NCBI GenBank assembly: GCA_002781365.1
Contig: PETN01000037.1
Span: forward strand, 20,319 to 84,318
DNA length: 64,000 nt
Origin: Sulfurimonas sp. CG01_land_8_20_14_3_00_36_23
GTDB taxonomy: Bacteria; Campylobacterota; Campylobacteria; Campylobacterales; Sulfurimonadaceae
Direction of reading: 5' to 3'
Position 1 is the stretch's first letter, and every line of letters begins with the position of its first letter. The notes under the pieces were generated by a model, which saw only the letters and a list, made by a program, of their open reading frames with translations, was not told where the DNA came from and ran no database searches. Positions 1 to 10,033 of the stretch are shown here, in pieces. A program made the position numbers and the translations under genes.

Positions 1-1
1 T

Positions 2-1333
2 TTATCCTCGATTATTATCTACATATCTTTAAAAGATATTATTATAGAACATAATAAAAATAATCTCAAAAATGCTATTATCCTTATGGAATTAGAGCTT
101 GATAAAGTGGATGAATTAGACTCTTATGTCGCACAAGTTCATAAACAAACATCTTTAAGAGTGACAATTATTGATAAAGATGGAGTTGTGATTGGAGAGT
201 CCAATACAGATAAATCAACTATGCAAAACCATGCAAATCGTTATGAAGTGATGCATTCTAATAAAGATGAATTTGCACATGTTACTAGATATTCAAAAAC
301 TCTTAAAGTTGATTTTTTATATGTAGTGCATAAAACGTTATATAAAAATCAACCAATCTATCTGAGACTCTCCATGAGTTTATCTCAGGTGATGCGTGAC
401 TACTACTCTTTATGGTCAAAGTTGGCAACTGCTTTTGTTTTTATGATTTTGATTGCTTTTTATATTTCAAAGTTGATGAGTCATAGAATTATCTATGATA
501 TAGAACAAATTACAAGCTATTTAGATGAGATTTCAAGTAAAAATTATAGGGCAGTGATAAAAACAAAATATTTTTATGAGTTTTTGCAAATCTCATTAAT
601 GCTTAAAAACCTTGTAAAAAAACTTACTACCCGTGAGAAACAAAAGCGAAAATATACTGCTAAGTTACGGCTTATGAATAAGCAGAGAAATGATATATTA
701 TCTGCAATCTCTCATGAGTTTAAAAATCCTGTTGCATCTATAATAGGATATGCACAGACGCTTGAAGAGGACCCAGATATCTCCCCTAAAATCCGTGCAA
801 AATTTTTAGAAAAGATAAGTTCTAATGGAGATAAAATATCTAAAATGCTTGATAGATTGGCACTCTCTGTGAAGCTTGAAAACAGTGATATAGAGATAAA
901 AGAGAGCCTGTTTGACCTTAAAAGCTTAGCAGAAGAGGTGATGGCAAACCTCTCTTTAAAATACAAAGAGAGAGAGCTTATTGTAAAGGGTGAGAGTACG
1001 CTTATCAATGCAGATAAAACAATGATAGAACTTGTCCTCATAAATCTTATAGACAACGCTCTTAAATACTCACAGAGTGATGTGACTCTGTTTATAGATG
1101 ATACGCATGTTCGCGTTATAGATAGGGGAATAGGGATTAAAGAGGATGAAATCTCTAAGATTACAGGAAAGTTTTATAGGGTTCAAAAAAATAGTTGGGA
1201 TAACTCTATGGGAATAGGCTTAGCGATGGTGAGTTATATTCTACGTGCACATCACTCAAGTTTAGAGATAGAGTCTGTGTATGCCCAAGGTTCAACTTTT
1301 AGTTTTAATATTCAAGCGATGATGAAATCATAG
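2..1333 (+). CDS. Sensor histidine kinase, 5' truncated by window start
   Basis: Reading frame is open from base 2 through the listed ORF (86..1333); HisKA H-box 'ISHEFKNPVASIIGY', N-box 'LINLIDNALKYS', G-box 'MGIGLAMVSYIL'. Confidence 0.85.
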   Translation, partial: LSSIIIYISLKDIIIEHNKNNLKNAIILMELELDKVDELDSYVAQVHKQTSLRVTIIDKDGVVIGESNTDKSTMQNHANRYEVMHSNKDEFAHVTRYSKTLKVDFLYVVHKTLYKNQPIYLRLSMSLSQVMRDYYSLWSKLATAFVFMILIAFYISKLMSHRIIYDIEQITSYLDEISSKNYRAVIKTKYFYEFLQISLMLKNLVKKLTTREKQKRKYTAKLRLMNKQRNDILSAISHEFKNPVASIIGYAQTLEEDPDISPKIRAKFLEKISSNGDKISKMLDRLALSVKLENSDIEIKESLFDLKSLAEEVMANLSLKYKERELIVKGESTLINADKTMIELVLINLIDNALKYSQSDVTLFIDDTHVRVIDRGIGIKEDEISKITGKFYRVQKNSWDNSMGIGLAMVSYILRAHHSSLEIESVYAQGSTFSFNIQAMMKS

Positions 1334-1407
1334 CATTTTGCAATATTTTTAGAGTTAGATTTCTCCTTTGGTTATAGTGCTACTTGAATTAACAAGTAGG
1401 ACTTCCA

Positions 1408-1620
1408 ATGAAAAGTTTTCACTCTATCATAGCTGTGTTAAGAGCGTATTTAGCAAATAGTAAAGATATAAAAATTTTAGATAAAGATGTGGCAAAAGCC
1501 TTGGGAATGTCGCAGGCAAACTTTGCGACACTTAAAAGAAGGAATAGTATTCCTTATGAAAATATTTTGGAGTTTTGCAAAAAAGAGGAGCTCTGCTGTT
1601 TAGATATTTTTTATGATTAG
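1408..1620 (+). CDS. Small helix-turn-helix protein (CI-repressor-like)
   Basis: 70 aa; 'DKDVAKALGMSQANFATLKRRNSIPYENILEFCKKE' resembles a phage CI-type HTH domain. Confidence 0.6.
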   Translation: MKSFHSIIAVLRAYLANSKDIKILDKDVAKALGMSQANFATLKRRNSIPYENILEFCKKEELCCLDIFYD

Positions 1621-1622
1621 CT

Positions 1623-3365
1623 TTATATCTTTGATTGAACGGTTACCTTTCTAGCTTCAAAGAGCTCTATGGCTTTTTGAACCATAGGCTCTTCCATGAT
1701 GTCTGTACCATTTATTTCTTTTGTTGCGTCTTCACTTTCTGTGCAGTTTGTGACACAGCTTGCACTTCCACCCATCTCAGCATCTTCTATCATCGAACTG
1801 CTTTGTGCGTTGGGTATGAAGGGTTGCTCTCTTGCTTGTGGGGTTTCTTCTTGCTGCGTAGGAACTGGAATTACGTCATTTTTTTTTTCTTCAATTTCCT
1901 CTGAACAAGCAACACCTTTAATCTTTGTCTCAAAGCCAAAGAGTTCTCGAACGAGTTGTTTTATCACTGTATATCCATGTTTGAGTGCTTTTTTACACTC
2001 TTCATTGGCACAACTCTCCCATGTCAAAACATTCTCTTCGTAGGAAATAAACTTGATGTTATTTGTAAAACACTCCCCAAGCGCATAGTTTCTATCTTTA
2101 ATTTTTACTACAAGTGCTTCAAAAGTTTTGGCATGTGGATTTGGCATGTGGAAATCTTCACTAGGAAGAGTCTCCTCCTCTGCTTTGGCATGTGGAAACT
2201 CTTCAGCAGGCATAGCAGGTGCTTGCTCTTCCTCTTGTATAGGTGTTTTCTCTGGTGTTGCAGTTTGTATCTTGATGGTAGATATCTCAGGGCGCTGTAT
2301 CTCTTTTTGAAGCGACTCAATCATCTGGTCCACCTCTTTGATTCGAAGGGCTTCAACCATTTTGAAAAAGATAAGGGAGAGCACAAAGGAGCCTTCAGCA
2401 TTAATACTAAAAAGATATTTTGAGTCACTTAAGATTCTAAAAAACCTATCTAAGACTAGGGTAGAAAAGAGAGCATCTTGATTATACATTCTCTCTTTGA
2501 GATAGGCGATAAGCTCATCTACAACCATCTCCGCTTCATAATCCTCGAGTATTTTTGTGTACTCCACCAACTGTGCATAGTTTTTTGAAAATACAGCACT
2601 AAATAAATCTGCAATAAATTTAGGATCTACAAGTCCAAGCATATCTGTGACTGTTTGAACATCTACATGCCCTTTGGAGTAGATGATAGCTTGGTCTAGA
2701 AGTGTGAGTGTATCTCTAAGACTTCCACTTCCGCTTCTTGCAAGTATCTCTAGTGCAGCACTCTCATACTGTAGATTTTCAAGGTGTAAAATATGCGCCA
2801 AATGATCCACAATTTTGTTTGTTGCAATACTCTTAAATCGAAAGTGTTGCGTTCGACTTAGGATGGTTGCCGGAAGTTTAAGTGGGTCTGTTGTCGCTAA
2901 GATAAACTTCACATAAGAAGGAGGCTCTTCAAGCGTTTTTAGAAGTGCATTAAAAGCCTCTTTTGTGAGCATGTGGACTTCATCGATGATAAAGATTTTA
3001 AATCTTGCCGTGGCAGGTTTATACTTCGTTTGCTCTACCAAGTCTCTGATGTCATCTATCTTTCTTGAAGAAGCACCATCCATCTCCACAATATCCATGT
3101 GACGGTTTTGTAGTGCAAGTGTACAATTTTGACAAACACCACAAGGCTGGTGTGTCATGCCATCTTCACAGATAAGCGCTTTGGCAAATATACGCGCAGT
3201 TGAAGTTTTTCCACTCCCTCGAAGTCCTGAAAAAAGGTAGGCATGGGAGAGACGGTTGGAGTCAAGTGCAAGTGAAAGCGTTTGTGAAATAGTCTCTTGA
3301 CCGATAAGCTCATCAAAGTTAGTAGGGCGATATTTTCTTGCTAATACTTCTGACTTATCTTTCAA
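1623..3365 (-). CDS. dnaX: DNA polymerase III subunit gamma/tau
   Basis: 'LARKYRPTNFDELIGQE', Walker A 'GLRGSGKTS', zinc-binding Cys cluster, 'IIDEVHMLT', 'LEEPPSYVKFILATTDP'. Confidence 0.95.
   Translation of the reverse strand: MKDKSEVLARKYRPTNFDELIGQETISQTLSLALDSNRLSHAYLFSGLRGSGKTSTARIFAKALICEDGMTHQPCGVCQNCTLALQNRHMDIVEMDGASSRKIDDIRDLVEQTKYKPATARFKIFIIDEVHMLTKEAFNALLKTLEEPPSYVKFILATTDPLKLPATILSRTQHFRFKSIATNKIVDHLAHILHLENLQYESAALEILARSGSGSLRDTLTLLDQAIIYSKGHVDVQTVTDMLGLVDPKFIADLFSAVFSKNYAQLVEYTKILEDYEAEMVVDELIAYLKERMYNQDALFSTLVLDRFFRILSDSKYLFSINAEGSFVLSLIFFKMVEALRIKEVDQMIESLQKEIQRPEISTIKIQTATPEKTPIQEEEQAPAMPAEEFPHAKAEEETLPSEDFHMPNPHAKTFEALVVKIKDRNYALGECFTNNIKFISYEENVLTWESCANEECKKALKHGYTVIKQLVRELFGFETKIKGVACSEEIEEKKNDVIPVPTQQEETPQAREQPFIPNAQSSSMIEDAEMGGSASCVTNCTESEDATKEINGTDIMEEPMVQKAIELFEARKVTVQSKI
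2130..2198 (+). repeat. Three GGCATGTGGA-family copies in the dnaX linker
   Basis: gGGCATGTGGAt (2130-2139; T at 2140), TGGCATGTGGAAA (2142-2154), TGGCATGTGGAAA (2186-2198); encode 'PHAKTF', 'FHMPN', 'FPHAKA'. Confidence 0.9.
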
Positions 3366-3421
3366 ATAAATACTCCATTTTTAAGTAAAATGATTTTAGC
3401 ATTTAATGGGTTAAAATATTA

Positions 3422-5182
3422 TCAAAGCAGCGTACTAATCGAAATATTGTTTGAAGCATTTTTTGCAACTTTTTTTTGAAGAGATAAAATGTTGTTTATA
3501 TCTGAGCTAGATCGATTGGATGTTTTTTGCTCTATAAATATTGCGGATGCACTTACAGTTGAAAGTGGAAATTTTTTCATATTTCCATCCCTGTCTTTAC
3601 TTACAATAGACTCTTTTTCTCTATCTTCTAAAGAGTAAAATGATTTGACATCCTCCGTAAAAATTTTAATAATAAGGAGTATCTTTTCTATAAATTGTTT
3701 GCTCTCTTCCTCTTTAAACTCTATGGCAATAAAAAAGTCATCTCCGCCAATATGGGCAATAAAAAACTCTTTTGCCAAATGTTTTTTTAGAATCTCTGCA
3801 AACAACAAGATAACTCTGTCTCCATTTCTAAAACCATAAACATCATTAAATGCTTTGAAGTTATCTAAGTCAAAATAGCATAGCATAAAATTGTTTCTAC
3901 TTTTAGAGATTTTTTCAATATACCTCTCAATCATGGTATTCCCAGGAAGTTTTGTTAAAGGGTTCTGTTCTCTTGCAAAAAGGAGGTTCTCCTCATTCAT
4001 TATATTAATAATTGCTCTAGCAGAGAGCCAACCATAGTATTTAGAATTTTTTGTGACAATGGTGCCTATCGCCTCTTTGTTGTTGGAGAAGAGTTCTATA
4101 ATAGTTGCAATATCACTATTTACATCCGTAAAAGAGCAGGGCTTAATGAGATTTTTGAGTTTGGATTTGCTATTGGTGTCATTTTTGATAAGTGAAATTC
4201 CATATGGGGAGTATAAAAAATCTTTAATCTGTTGCTCTTCTATAATCCCAATGGGCTCATTGTCCATATCAACAATTGGAACCACTGAAATCTCTTTGTT
4301 CTTTTTAAAATACTCAACGACATAATCCATTTTTGTTCTGATGTTAATTGGAGCTACTTTAATGAGATGTTTTTTTATATTTGAATCGTTAGCGGAGTCT
4401 CTTTTAGAGCTGTTAATCAATTCAATGATGTCAGCGTAGTTTTGGATTATCTCTATTGGATTGAGTGTTGGTCTTTGAACAAGGTAACCTTGGGCTAAAT
4501 TACAGCCAAGCTCTTTACAGATAAAATACTCCTCTTTTGTCTCAACACCCTCTGCAACTACTTTGATGCCAAGTTGTATGCAGAGATTGATGATGTTTCT
4601 GACAATTAACTTCTTTTTGATATTTTTTTCTATGTTTGAGAGAAAGAATCTATCAATTTTTAAGATGTCAGGTGCACTGTTGTAGAGAAGTTTGTATCCA
4701 GAGTGACCAGTTCCAAAGTCATCCAGAGCGATTGAGAAGTTTTCTTGTTGATAGTGGCTTAAAACAGCGCTTATATCACAGTGTCTTGAAATCTCATGTC
4801 GTTCTGAAATCTCAAAGCAGATATTATCTTTCTTTAAATTGAATTTTTCGAGTATTTTCTCAGTATTACCTGTTTCAAAGTCACTCATCTCAAAAAGACG
4901 GTTATCTAAATTATAAAAGAGTTTCATATCTTCGTAGTGATTTATCTCTGTAAATTTTTGAATCGTCTTTTCTCGTAGGGCAAGGTCAAAAGCATAGAGG
5001 ATTCCCTCATCATACACTGCATCAAAGATATGAAAAATTGATTTAAATCCTATATTATTATGATTTCTTAAAAGAGCCTCGACAGCATATATCTTTCCTG
5101 TATGAATATTGATAATTGGCTGAAATGCTATATCTAAAATTGCTAAGTTCTCAAGCCATTTCGTGGGCAATTTGTTTTTCAT
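3422..5182 (-). CDS. EAL-CBS-GGDEF domain signalling protein (c-di-GMP)
   Basis: EAL motif 'YAVEALLRN', 'LALDDFGTGHSGY', 'KVVAEGVET'; C-terminal degenerate GGDEF 'HIGGDDFFIAI'. Confidence 0.85.
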   Translation of the reverse strand: MKNKLPTKWLENLAILDIAFQPIINIHTGKIYAVEALLRNHNNIGFKSIFHIFDAVYDEGILYAFDLALREKTIQKFTEINHYEDMKLFYNLDNRLFEMSDFETGNTEKILEKFNLKKDNICFEISERHEISRHCDISAVLSHYQQENFSIALDDFGTGHSGYKLLYNSAPDILKIDRFFLSNIEKNIKKKLIVRNIINLCIQLGIKVVAEGVETKEEYFICKELGCNLAQGYLVQRPTLNPIEIIQNYADIIELINSSKRDSANDSNIKKHLIKVAPINIRTKMDYVVEYFKKNKEISVVPIVDMDNEPIGIIEEQQIKDFLYSPYGISLIKNDTNSKSKLKNLIKPCSFTDVNSDIATIIELFSNNKEAIGTIVTKNSKYYGWLSARAIINIMNEENLLFAREQNPLTKLPGNTMIERYIEKISKSRNNFMLCYFDLDNFKAFNDVYGFRNGDRVILLFAEILKKHLAKEFFIAHIGGDDFFIAIEFKEEESKQFIEKILLIIKIFTEDVKSFYSLEDREKESIVSKDRDGNMKKFPLSTVSASAIFIEQKTSNRSSSDINNILSLQKKVAKNASNNISISTLL

Positions 5183-5233
5183 AGAAGAAGTGTAATCTGA
5201 AAATATTTCAGTAGGGTTACAAAAAAGAGGTGC

Positions 5234-5977
5234 TTAAAGAGATAACCACTTTTTAGCAATATTGCGAAGTGCTTCAGGGTTTTCTGAGGCAAAAAATTGG
5301 AGTTGAGGGTTCTTGTATTTGGTTTTAAAAACAAACTCTTTTTCTAACTGCTCAACAATTGCATCCCCTGAGTGAATCAGAAGTGTCTCTTTGCCAAAGT
5401 AGGTCTGTAGAGCATCTGAGAGGAGAGGGAAGTGTGTACATCCTAAAATTACAGCATGTGGAATTGTGAGCTCTTTAAAGTAGTGCTCAAATGTAGAGTT
5501 TATAATTTCACCGCTATATATCTCCTCTTCAACAATTGGCACCAAGAGTCCTGTTGCTTTTGCCTGAAGATTTTTAAAGCCTAATTTAGAGAGCCCTAGT
5601 TCATACGCTTTTGACTTTACGGTTGCTTTTGTACCTAAAATCAGAATATTTGAATCTTTATCGCTGATGGAGTTTTTTGTAGCTAAGATACCCGCTTCTA
5701 CAACACCTATAACAGGGCAAGAAGAGGTCTCTCGCATCTCATCAAGTGCGTAAGCACTCACTGTATTGCAGGCAACTATAATAAGGTCAAGTTTAAAGTT
5801 TTTGAAAAACTCTACTGCTTCAATAGCATAACGGATAATCGTATTTTTATCTTTTATCCCATAAGGAACACGGGCAGTATCACCGAAGTAGATTATCTCT
5901 TCAAAGAGTTGATGTTCTAAGAGCGACTTAACAACAGTTAAGCCACCGATTCCACTATCAAATACACCAACTTTCAT
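5234..5977 (-). CDS. murI: Glutamate racemase
   Basis: 'GVFDSGIGGLTVVK', 'IVACNTVSAYAL', 'VILGCTHFPLL'. Confidence 0.95.
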   Translation of the reverse strand: MKVGVFDSGIGGLTVVKSLLEHQLFEEIIYFGDTARVPYGIKDKNTIIRYAIEAVEFFKNFKLDLIIVACNTVSAYALDEMRETSSCPVIGVVEAGILATKNSISDKDSNILILGTKATVKSKAYELGLSKLGFKNLQAKATGLLVPIVEEEIYSGEIINSTFEHYFKELTIPHAVILGCTHFPLLSDALQTYFGKETLLIHSGDAIVEQLEKEFVFKTKYKNPQLQFFASENPEALRNIAKKWLSL

Positions 5978-5979
5978 TT

Positions 5980-7329
5980 TTAGGCGTTGTGGTTCATGCT
6001 TTCAAGGAACTCTTCATTCGTCGCATTTTTACCCATTGTAGTGTAGATAAATTTAAGAGCTTCGACTTCATTGTCTTGTTTATGAAGCATTTGACGAAGG
6101 ATAAATACTTTTTGTAGAACTTCAGGACCGATAAGAAGTTCATCTTTTCTCGTACCAGACTTAAGAATGTCAATGGCTGGGAAGATACGTCTCTCAGCGA
6201 TTTTTCTATCAAGAACCACTTCCGAGTTACCAGTTCCTTTGAACTCTTCAAAGATAACTTCATCCATCTTGCTTCCAGTATCCACAAGTGCAGTAGCGAT
6301 AATTGTTAAACTTCCGCCTTTTTCTATGTTACGCGCAGCTCCGAAGAATCTTTTTGGTTTGTGAAGTGCATTTGCATCCACACCACCCGAGAGTACTTTA
6401 CCACTTGATGGAGTCACTGTGTTATATGCACGTGCAAGACGCGTGATAGAGTCAAGAAGGATGACAACATCTTTGCCAAGCTCAACACGTCTTTTTGCTT
6501 TTTCTATAACCATCTCAGCTACTTTGACATGATTTTTCGCAGGCATATCAAAGGTTGAACTGTAAACTTCACCTTTGACACTTCTCTCCATATCTGTTAC
6601 CTCTTCAGGTCGCTCATCCACAAGAAGAACCATCAAATCTATCTCAGGGTGGTTTGTAGAGATTCCATGTGCAATCTCTTTTAAAAGTTCTGTTTTACCA
6701 CTTCTTGGAGGTGCAACAACAAGACCACGTTGCCCTTTACCAATAGGAGCAAATAAATCCATCATACGACCTGTTAAACCTTTTTCACGGTACTCTAATT
6801 TGATTTGGTCGAGTGCATAAAGTGGAGTTAGATTTTCAAAAAGAGGTCTTTTCTTACTCTCTTCTGGTGGGAGTGAGTTTACAGCTTCTATTTTAATCAA
6901 AGCATAGTAGCGCTCTTGCTCTTTAGGAGGTCTTACTTGACCTGTAACAACATCTCCATTTCTTAGAGCAAATCTTTTGATTTGAGTATTTGAAACATAG
7001 GCATCATTGATACTCTCATTAAAACTTTTATCAATGGAGCGGATAAATCCATAACCATCTTGCATTATCTCTAAAATACCACTAAAAAGGATAAACCCAC
7101 CCTGTGCAGTTTGAGCTTTTAAAATTTCAAAGATAACATCTTGTCTTTTGAGCTCATTTGGGTCTTCTACATTGAGTTCTGTAGCAATTGCAACTAACTC
7201 TTCAATACTTTTAATACGAAGGTCATCTATAGTAGCACCTTGTGCAGGTGTGTGAGAACGAGATTTAGTGCTTGTTTTAGGTGCAGTTTTTGGGGTTTTG
7301 CGAGGTTGTTGTGAATTGTTTTCACTCAT
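5980..7329 (-). CDS. rho: Transcription termination factor Rho
   Basis: '[26 protein letters not shown]', '[13 protein letters not shown]', '[12 protein letters not shown]'. Confidence 0.97.
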   Translation of the reverse strand: MSENNSQQPRKTPKTAPKTSTKSRSHTPAQGATIDDLRIKSIEELVAIATELNVEDPNELKRQDVIFEILKAQTAQGGFILFSGILEIMQDGYGFIRSIDKSFNESINDAYVSNTQIKRFALRNGDVVTGQVRPPKEQERYYALIKIEAVNSLPPEESKKRPLFENLTPLYALDQIKLEYREKGLTGRMMDLFAPIGKGQRGLVVAPPRSGKTELLKEIAHGISTNHPEIDLMVLLVDERPEEVTDMERSVKGEVYSSTFDMPAKNHVKVAEMVIEKAKRRVELGKDVVILLDSITRLARAYNTVTPSSGKVLSGGVDANALHKPKRFFGAARNIEKGGSLTIIATALVDTGSKMDEVIFEEFKGTGNSEVVLDRKIAERRIFPAIDILKSGTRKDELLIGPEVLQKVFILRQMLHKQDNEVEALKFIYTTMGKNATNEEFLESMNHNA

Positions 7330-7442
7330 AAAGTAAGTACCTTGATGTAATTGAGATTTTTTCTAGGAAAGGGTTGTATGTTTTAATGACACATTTTACA
7401 CTATTAAAAGTATGAAAGTCAAGTTTAGGGTTCTGTGGTATC

Positions 7443-7949
7443 TTAAAGAAGGGATTGAACCTGTAGAAATCCCTGCCAAAGAAGCGCACTTAAGAGACCC
7501 GCTGTGAATCCTGCAATAATATCATCCCCCATAACTCCAAGACCACCGCTCATCTCTCTATCAACTCTTCCGATGATAGAGGGTTTGACAATGTCAAAGT
7601 ATCTAAACAGAGCAAACGAGAGAAGACTTTGAATAAGAAATCCATTTTGAAAATCTGTAACTTCACTCATTCCTACACCCATAGCAGGTGCAACACTAAG
7701 AGCAAACCACATGCCAGAGAGTTCATCGATTACGATTCTCTTATCATCGTGAATACCGCTACTGAGCTCATATTTGTTGATAGCTTTTATTGCAATGACA
7801 CTAATGAGAAGTGCTGCCAAAAAGAGAGTTTGCGCATCAAAATAGATTAAGATCAGCATTCCAAGAGGTAAAGATACCAATGTGCCGACCGTTCCAGGTG
7901 CTTTTGGGGAGAGACCGCTATACCCCAATGTTATAAAAAACCAGTTCAT
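7443..7949 (-). CDS. pgpA: Phosphatidylglycerophosphatase A
   Basis: 'GYSGLSPKAPGTVGTLVSLPLG', 'IVIDELSGMW', 'GDDIIAGFTAGL'. Confidence 0.9.
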   Translation of the reverse strand: MNWFFITLGYSGLSPKAPGTVGTLVSLPLGMLILIYFDAQTLFLAALLISVIAIKAINKYELSSGIHDDKRIVIDELSGMWFALSVAPAMGVGMSEVTDFQNGFLIQSLLSFALFRYFDIVKPSIIGRVDREMSGGLGVMGDDIIAGFTAGLLSALLWQGFLQVQSLL

Positions 7950-7956
7950 TTTTTTC

Positions 7957-9147
7957 CTATGTTAATGATGTTGTTTGATAAAGTTTCATTAACTCTAAAT
8001 AGAAATCTTTTTCAGAGTGCTCTTCTAAAAGCCCCTCTACTGGCAAAAGATCATAATAGAGTTTTTCTAAGTTTTTAAACCTATTTGGAATCAGCTTTGA
8101 GAGTATAAAAGAGGAGATCTCTTTTCTGATTAAAACAGCAGGAGGGAGAAGGCCTAACTGAAGAAGTTCTAATATAGAATCAGCATGATAAGAGATTTGA
8201 TGATGTTGTCCATGCGGGCAAGTGTTTTTACTCACGAGTGTTCTACACTTGTCACAATAGACATATTCACTGGCTATCTCTATCTCAATATCGATTCCGA
8301 CAACTCTGTCGATAATAGATTTGTTCGAGTTACAATCATAAAACATACCAAGTCCAGCATGATTACGTCCAACTGTCAGCCTATCACAACCATAGTTTTT
8401 TGCAACGATAGCATCTATGATAATCTCATTGTATCCAGCAAAAATGTAACTATTTTCTAGAGGGACGATGACTACTTTATTTTTTGGTAAAAAATTATTG
8501 ATAAAAAACTCTAAGGCCTCTTTTCTTATATCAAAGGAGAGATTGGTACTATTATATGGTTTGAGGAGAAAGATAACTAGTAAGTCCGTTGTATCGAGTG
8601 TTTGTCTTATTAAACGCTCATGAGCACGATGAAGGGGATTGACTGCCATAACAAGAGAGCTCGTATGCTTTGCATTTATAAGCTCTTTAGCCTCTTGCAC
8701 CGCTTTTTGGTTTTTATTTTTGTGGTGATTAAGAAGAGTGTACTCTCCACTTATAGCCCAGCTTCCAAGTCTTTTTATGGTTGTCATGACTCCTGGATGG
8801 GATAAGTCATCTGTTCCATAAATATGTTTTGTTCTTTCACCTGGATCTATCTGAAATATTTCATCTATTATTAATGTAGCGTAAGGAGAACCCTCACAAA
8901 GAATTGTTACCTCTTCCCCTTTTTGAAGCGTCTCAATAATTTGCTTATTTTTTTTACCAGATGGAGCCAAAATGAAAGGGAATGGAAATGTCTTGCCATT
9001 AATGAGTCCTGTTCGTAGAACCTCTTTGCTCTCTTTTTCTCCCATAAGACCTGTTACGGGGTATAGAAGACCATTTTTAACTAACTCTAATGCTGAGGCC
9101 GCTTCTCTATCTATGAGAAGAGTTTTATTTTTTCTTGATGATGTCAT
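7957..9147 (-). CDS. sat: Sulfate adenylyltransferase-family protein (ATP sulfurylase-like)
   Basis: 'VMAVNPLHRAHERLIR' (HxxH) and 'LTVGRNHAGLGMFYD' (cf. GRDHAG) plus C-terminal Cys cluster 'CDKCRTLVSKNTCPHG'. Confidence 0.75.
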   Translation of the reverse strand: MTSSRKNKTLLIDREAASALELVKNGLLYPVTGLMGEKESKEVLRTGLINGKTFPFPFILAPSGKKNKQIIETLQKGEEVTILCEGSPYATLIIDEIFQIDPGERTKHIYGTDDLSHPGVMTTIKRLGSWAISGEYTLLNHHKNKNQKAVQEAKELINAKHTSSLVMAVNPLHRAHERLIRQTLDTTDLLVIFLLKPYNSTNLSFDIRKEALEFFINNFLPKNKVVIVPLENSYIFAGYNEIIIDAIVAKNYGCDRLTVGRNHAGLGMFYDCNSNKSIIDRVVGIDIEIEIASEYVYCDKCRTLVSKNTCPHGQHHQISYHADSILELLQLGLLPPAVLIRKEISSFILSKLIPNRFKNLEKLYYDLLPVEGLLEEHSEKDFYLELMKLYQTTSLT

Positions 9148-10012
9148 ATTTTTTTCGTTTTTCCCATAAACTTTTGCGGGATATTCCTAGTTTTTTTGAT
9201 AGTTCTGTATCAGGAAATTTATGCTGGTAGTTTAAAACAATGTATTTGACATAGTCTTCTATAGGGAGTATTTCCCCTTGGTCAAAAATGTTGTTTTCAC
9301 TTTTTATCTCTAGAATAGGGTGGTTGATCTCTTCTACTTTTTCAGTACTTGAGACAATCACTTTTTTATTTGCAATCACATCACAAAATGCTTTCTTGTC
9401 ACTCTTTTTAAGTGTTTGAAAATTGATGATGTAGATAATAGAGTTTTGAGGGAGCAGTGCGATTTCAGCAATGGCATCGGGATCACTCAAGCTAATAAAG
9501 TGCAGTGGTAAGTTTTTTGTATAAGCATGTTTAAATGCAAAAGCATCCGAGTACTTCTGAAAGCTAGAAAAGATAAATAGAGGGAGTTCAATCGCATTGT
9601 GATTATGCTCTTGTGTTACACCTGCAAAAGAGTGATTGAGATATTTTTCATACGCTCCATTTCTCTTTTTTAATTTTTCATAATCTTGATAGTGATCTAT
9701 CTTTCGTATGAGTTCTTCAATCATAAATGGCTTTAGAATATAATCTTTTGCGCCTGCACTGAGTGGTTTTGATACCGTATCATTACTAATATAAGAGACC
9801 ATTAGAAGTATTATAGAGTTTTTAAATGTATTAATTACAGGGTTGAAGTCCTGCCCATTGATACTTGTTGAGAGTAGAACAACATCATAATTATTGCTTT
9901 TAATTGCATCTTTAGTCGATGTACATAATTCACATATATGACCTAATTCACCAAGTTTTGTAGCGATACTCTGCGCTAGATATATCTCGTTTTCTATTAT
10001 CAGTATTTTCAA
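9125..10012 (-). CDS. Response-regulator protein with Fis-type HTH and no recognisable AAA+ Walker motifs
   Basis: N-terminal receiver-like 'ILIIENEIYLAQSIATKL...DVVLLSTSI...AGAKDYILKPF'; C-terminal 'LSKKLGISRKSLWEKRKKY'; overlaps the start of the downstream sat-like gene. Confidence 0.65.
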   Translation of the reverse strand: MKILIIENEIYLAQSIATKLGELGHICELCTSTKDAIKSNNYDVVLLSTSINGQDFNPVINTFKNSIILLMVSYISNDTVSKPLSAGAKDYILKPFMIEELIRKIDHYQDYEKLKKRNGAYEKYLNHSFAGVTQEHNHNAIELPLFIFSSFQKYSDAFAFKHAYTKNLPLHFISLSDPDAIAEIALLPQNSIIYIINFQTLKKSDKKAFCDVIANKKVIVSSTEKVEEINHPILEIKSENNIFDQGEILPIEDYVKYIVLNYQHKFPDTELSKKLGISRKSLWEKRKKYDIIKKK

Positions 10013-10033
10013 TTTCTTACCTTACTTAAATAT

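Noticed and set aside
712-1056. Antisense ORF track entries such as 712..1056(-), 12797..13216(-), 22931..23209(-)
   Set aside because: Shadow ORFs opposite well-supported genes with no recognisable motifs; not called as CDS.
7707-7716. TGGCATGTGG (rc) in pgpA
   Set aside because: Followed by TTT not AAA; lies in a conserved MWFAL coding segment, so not counted as a repeat-family member.
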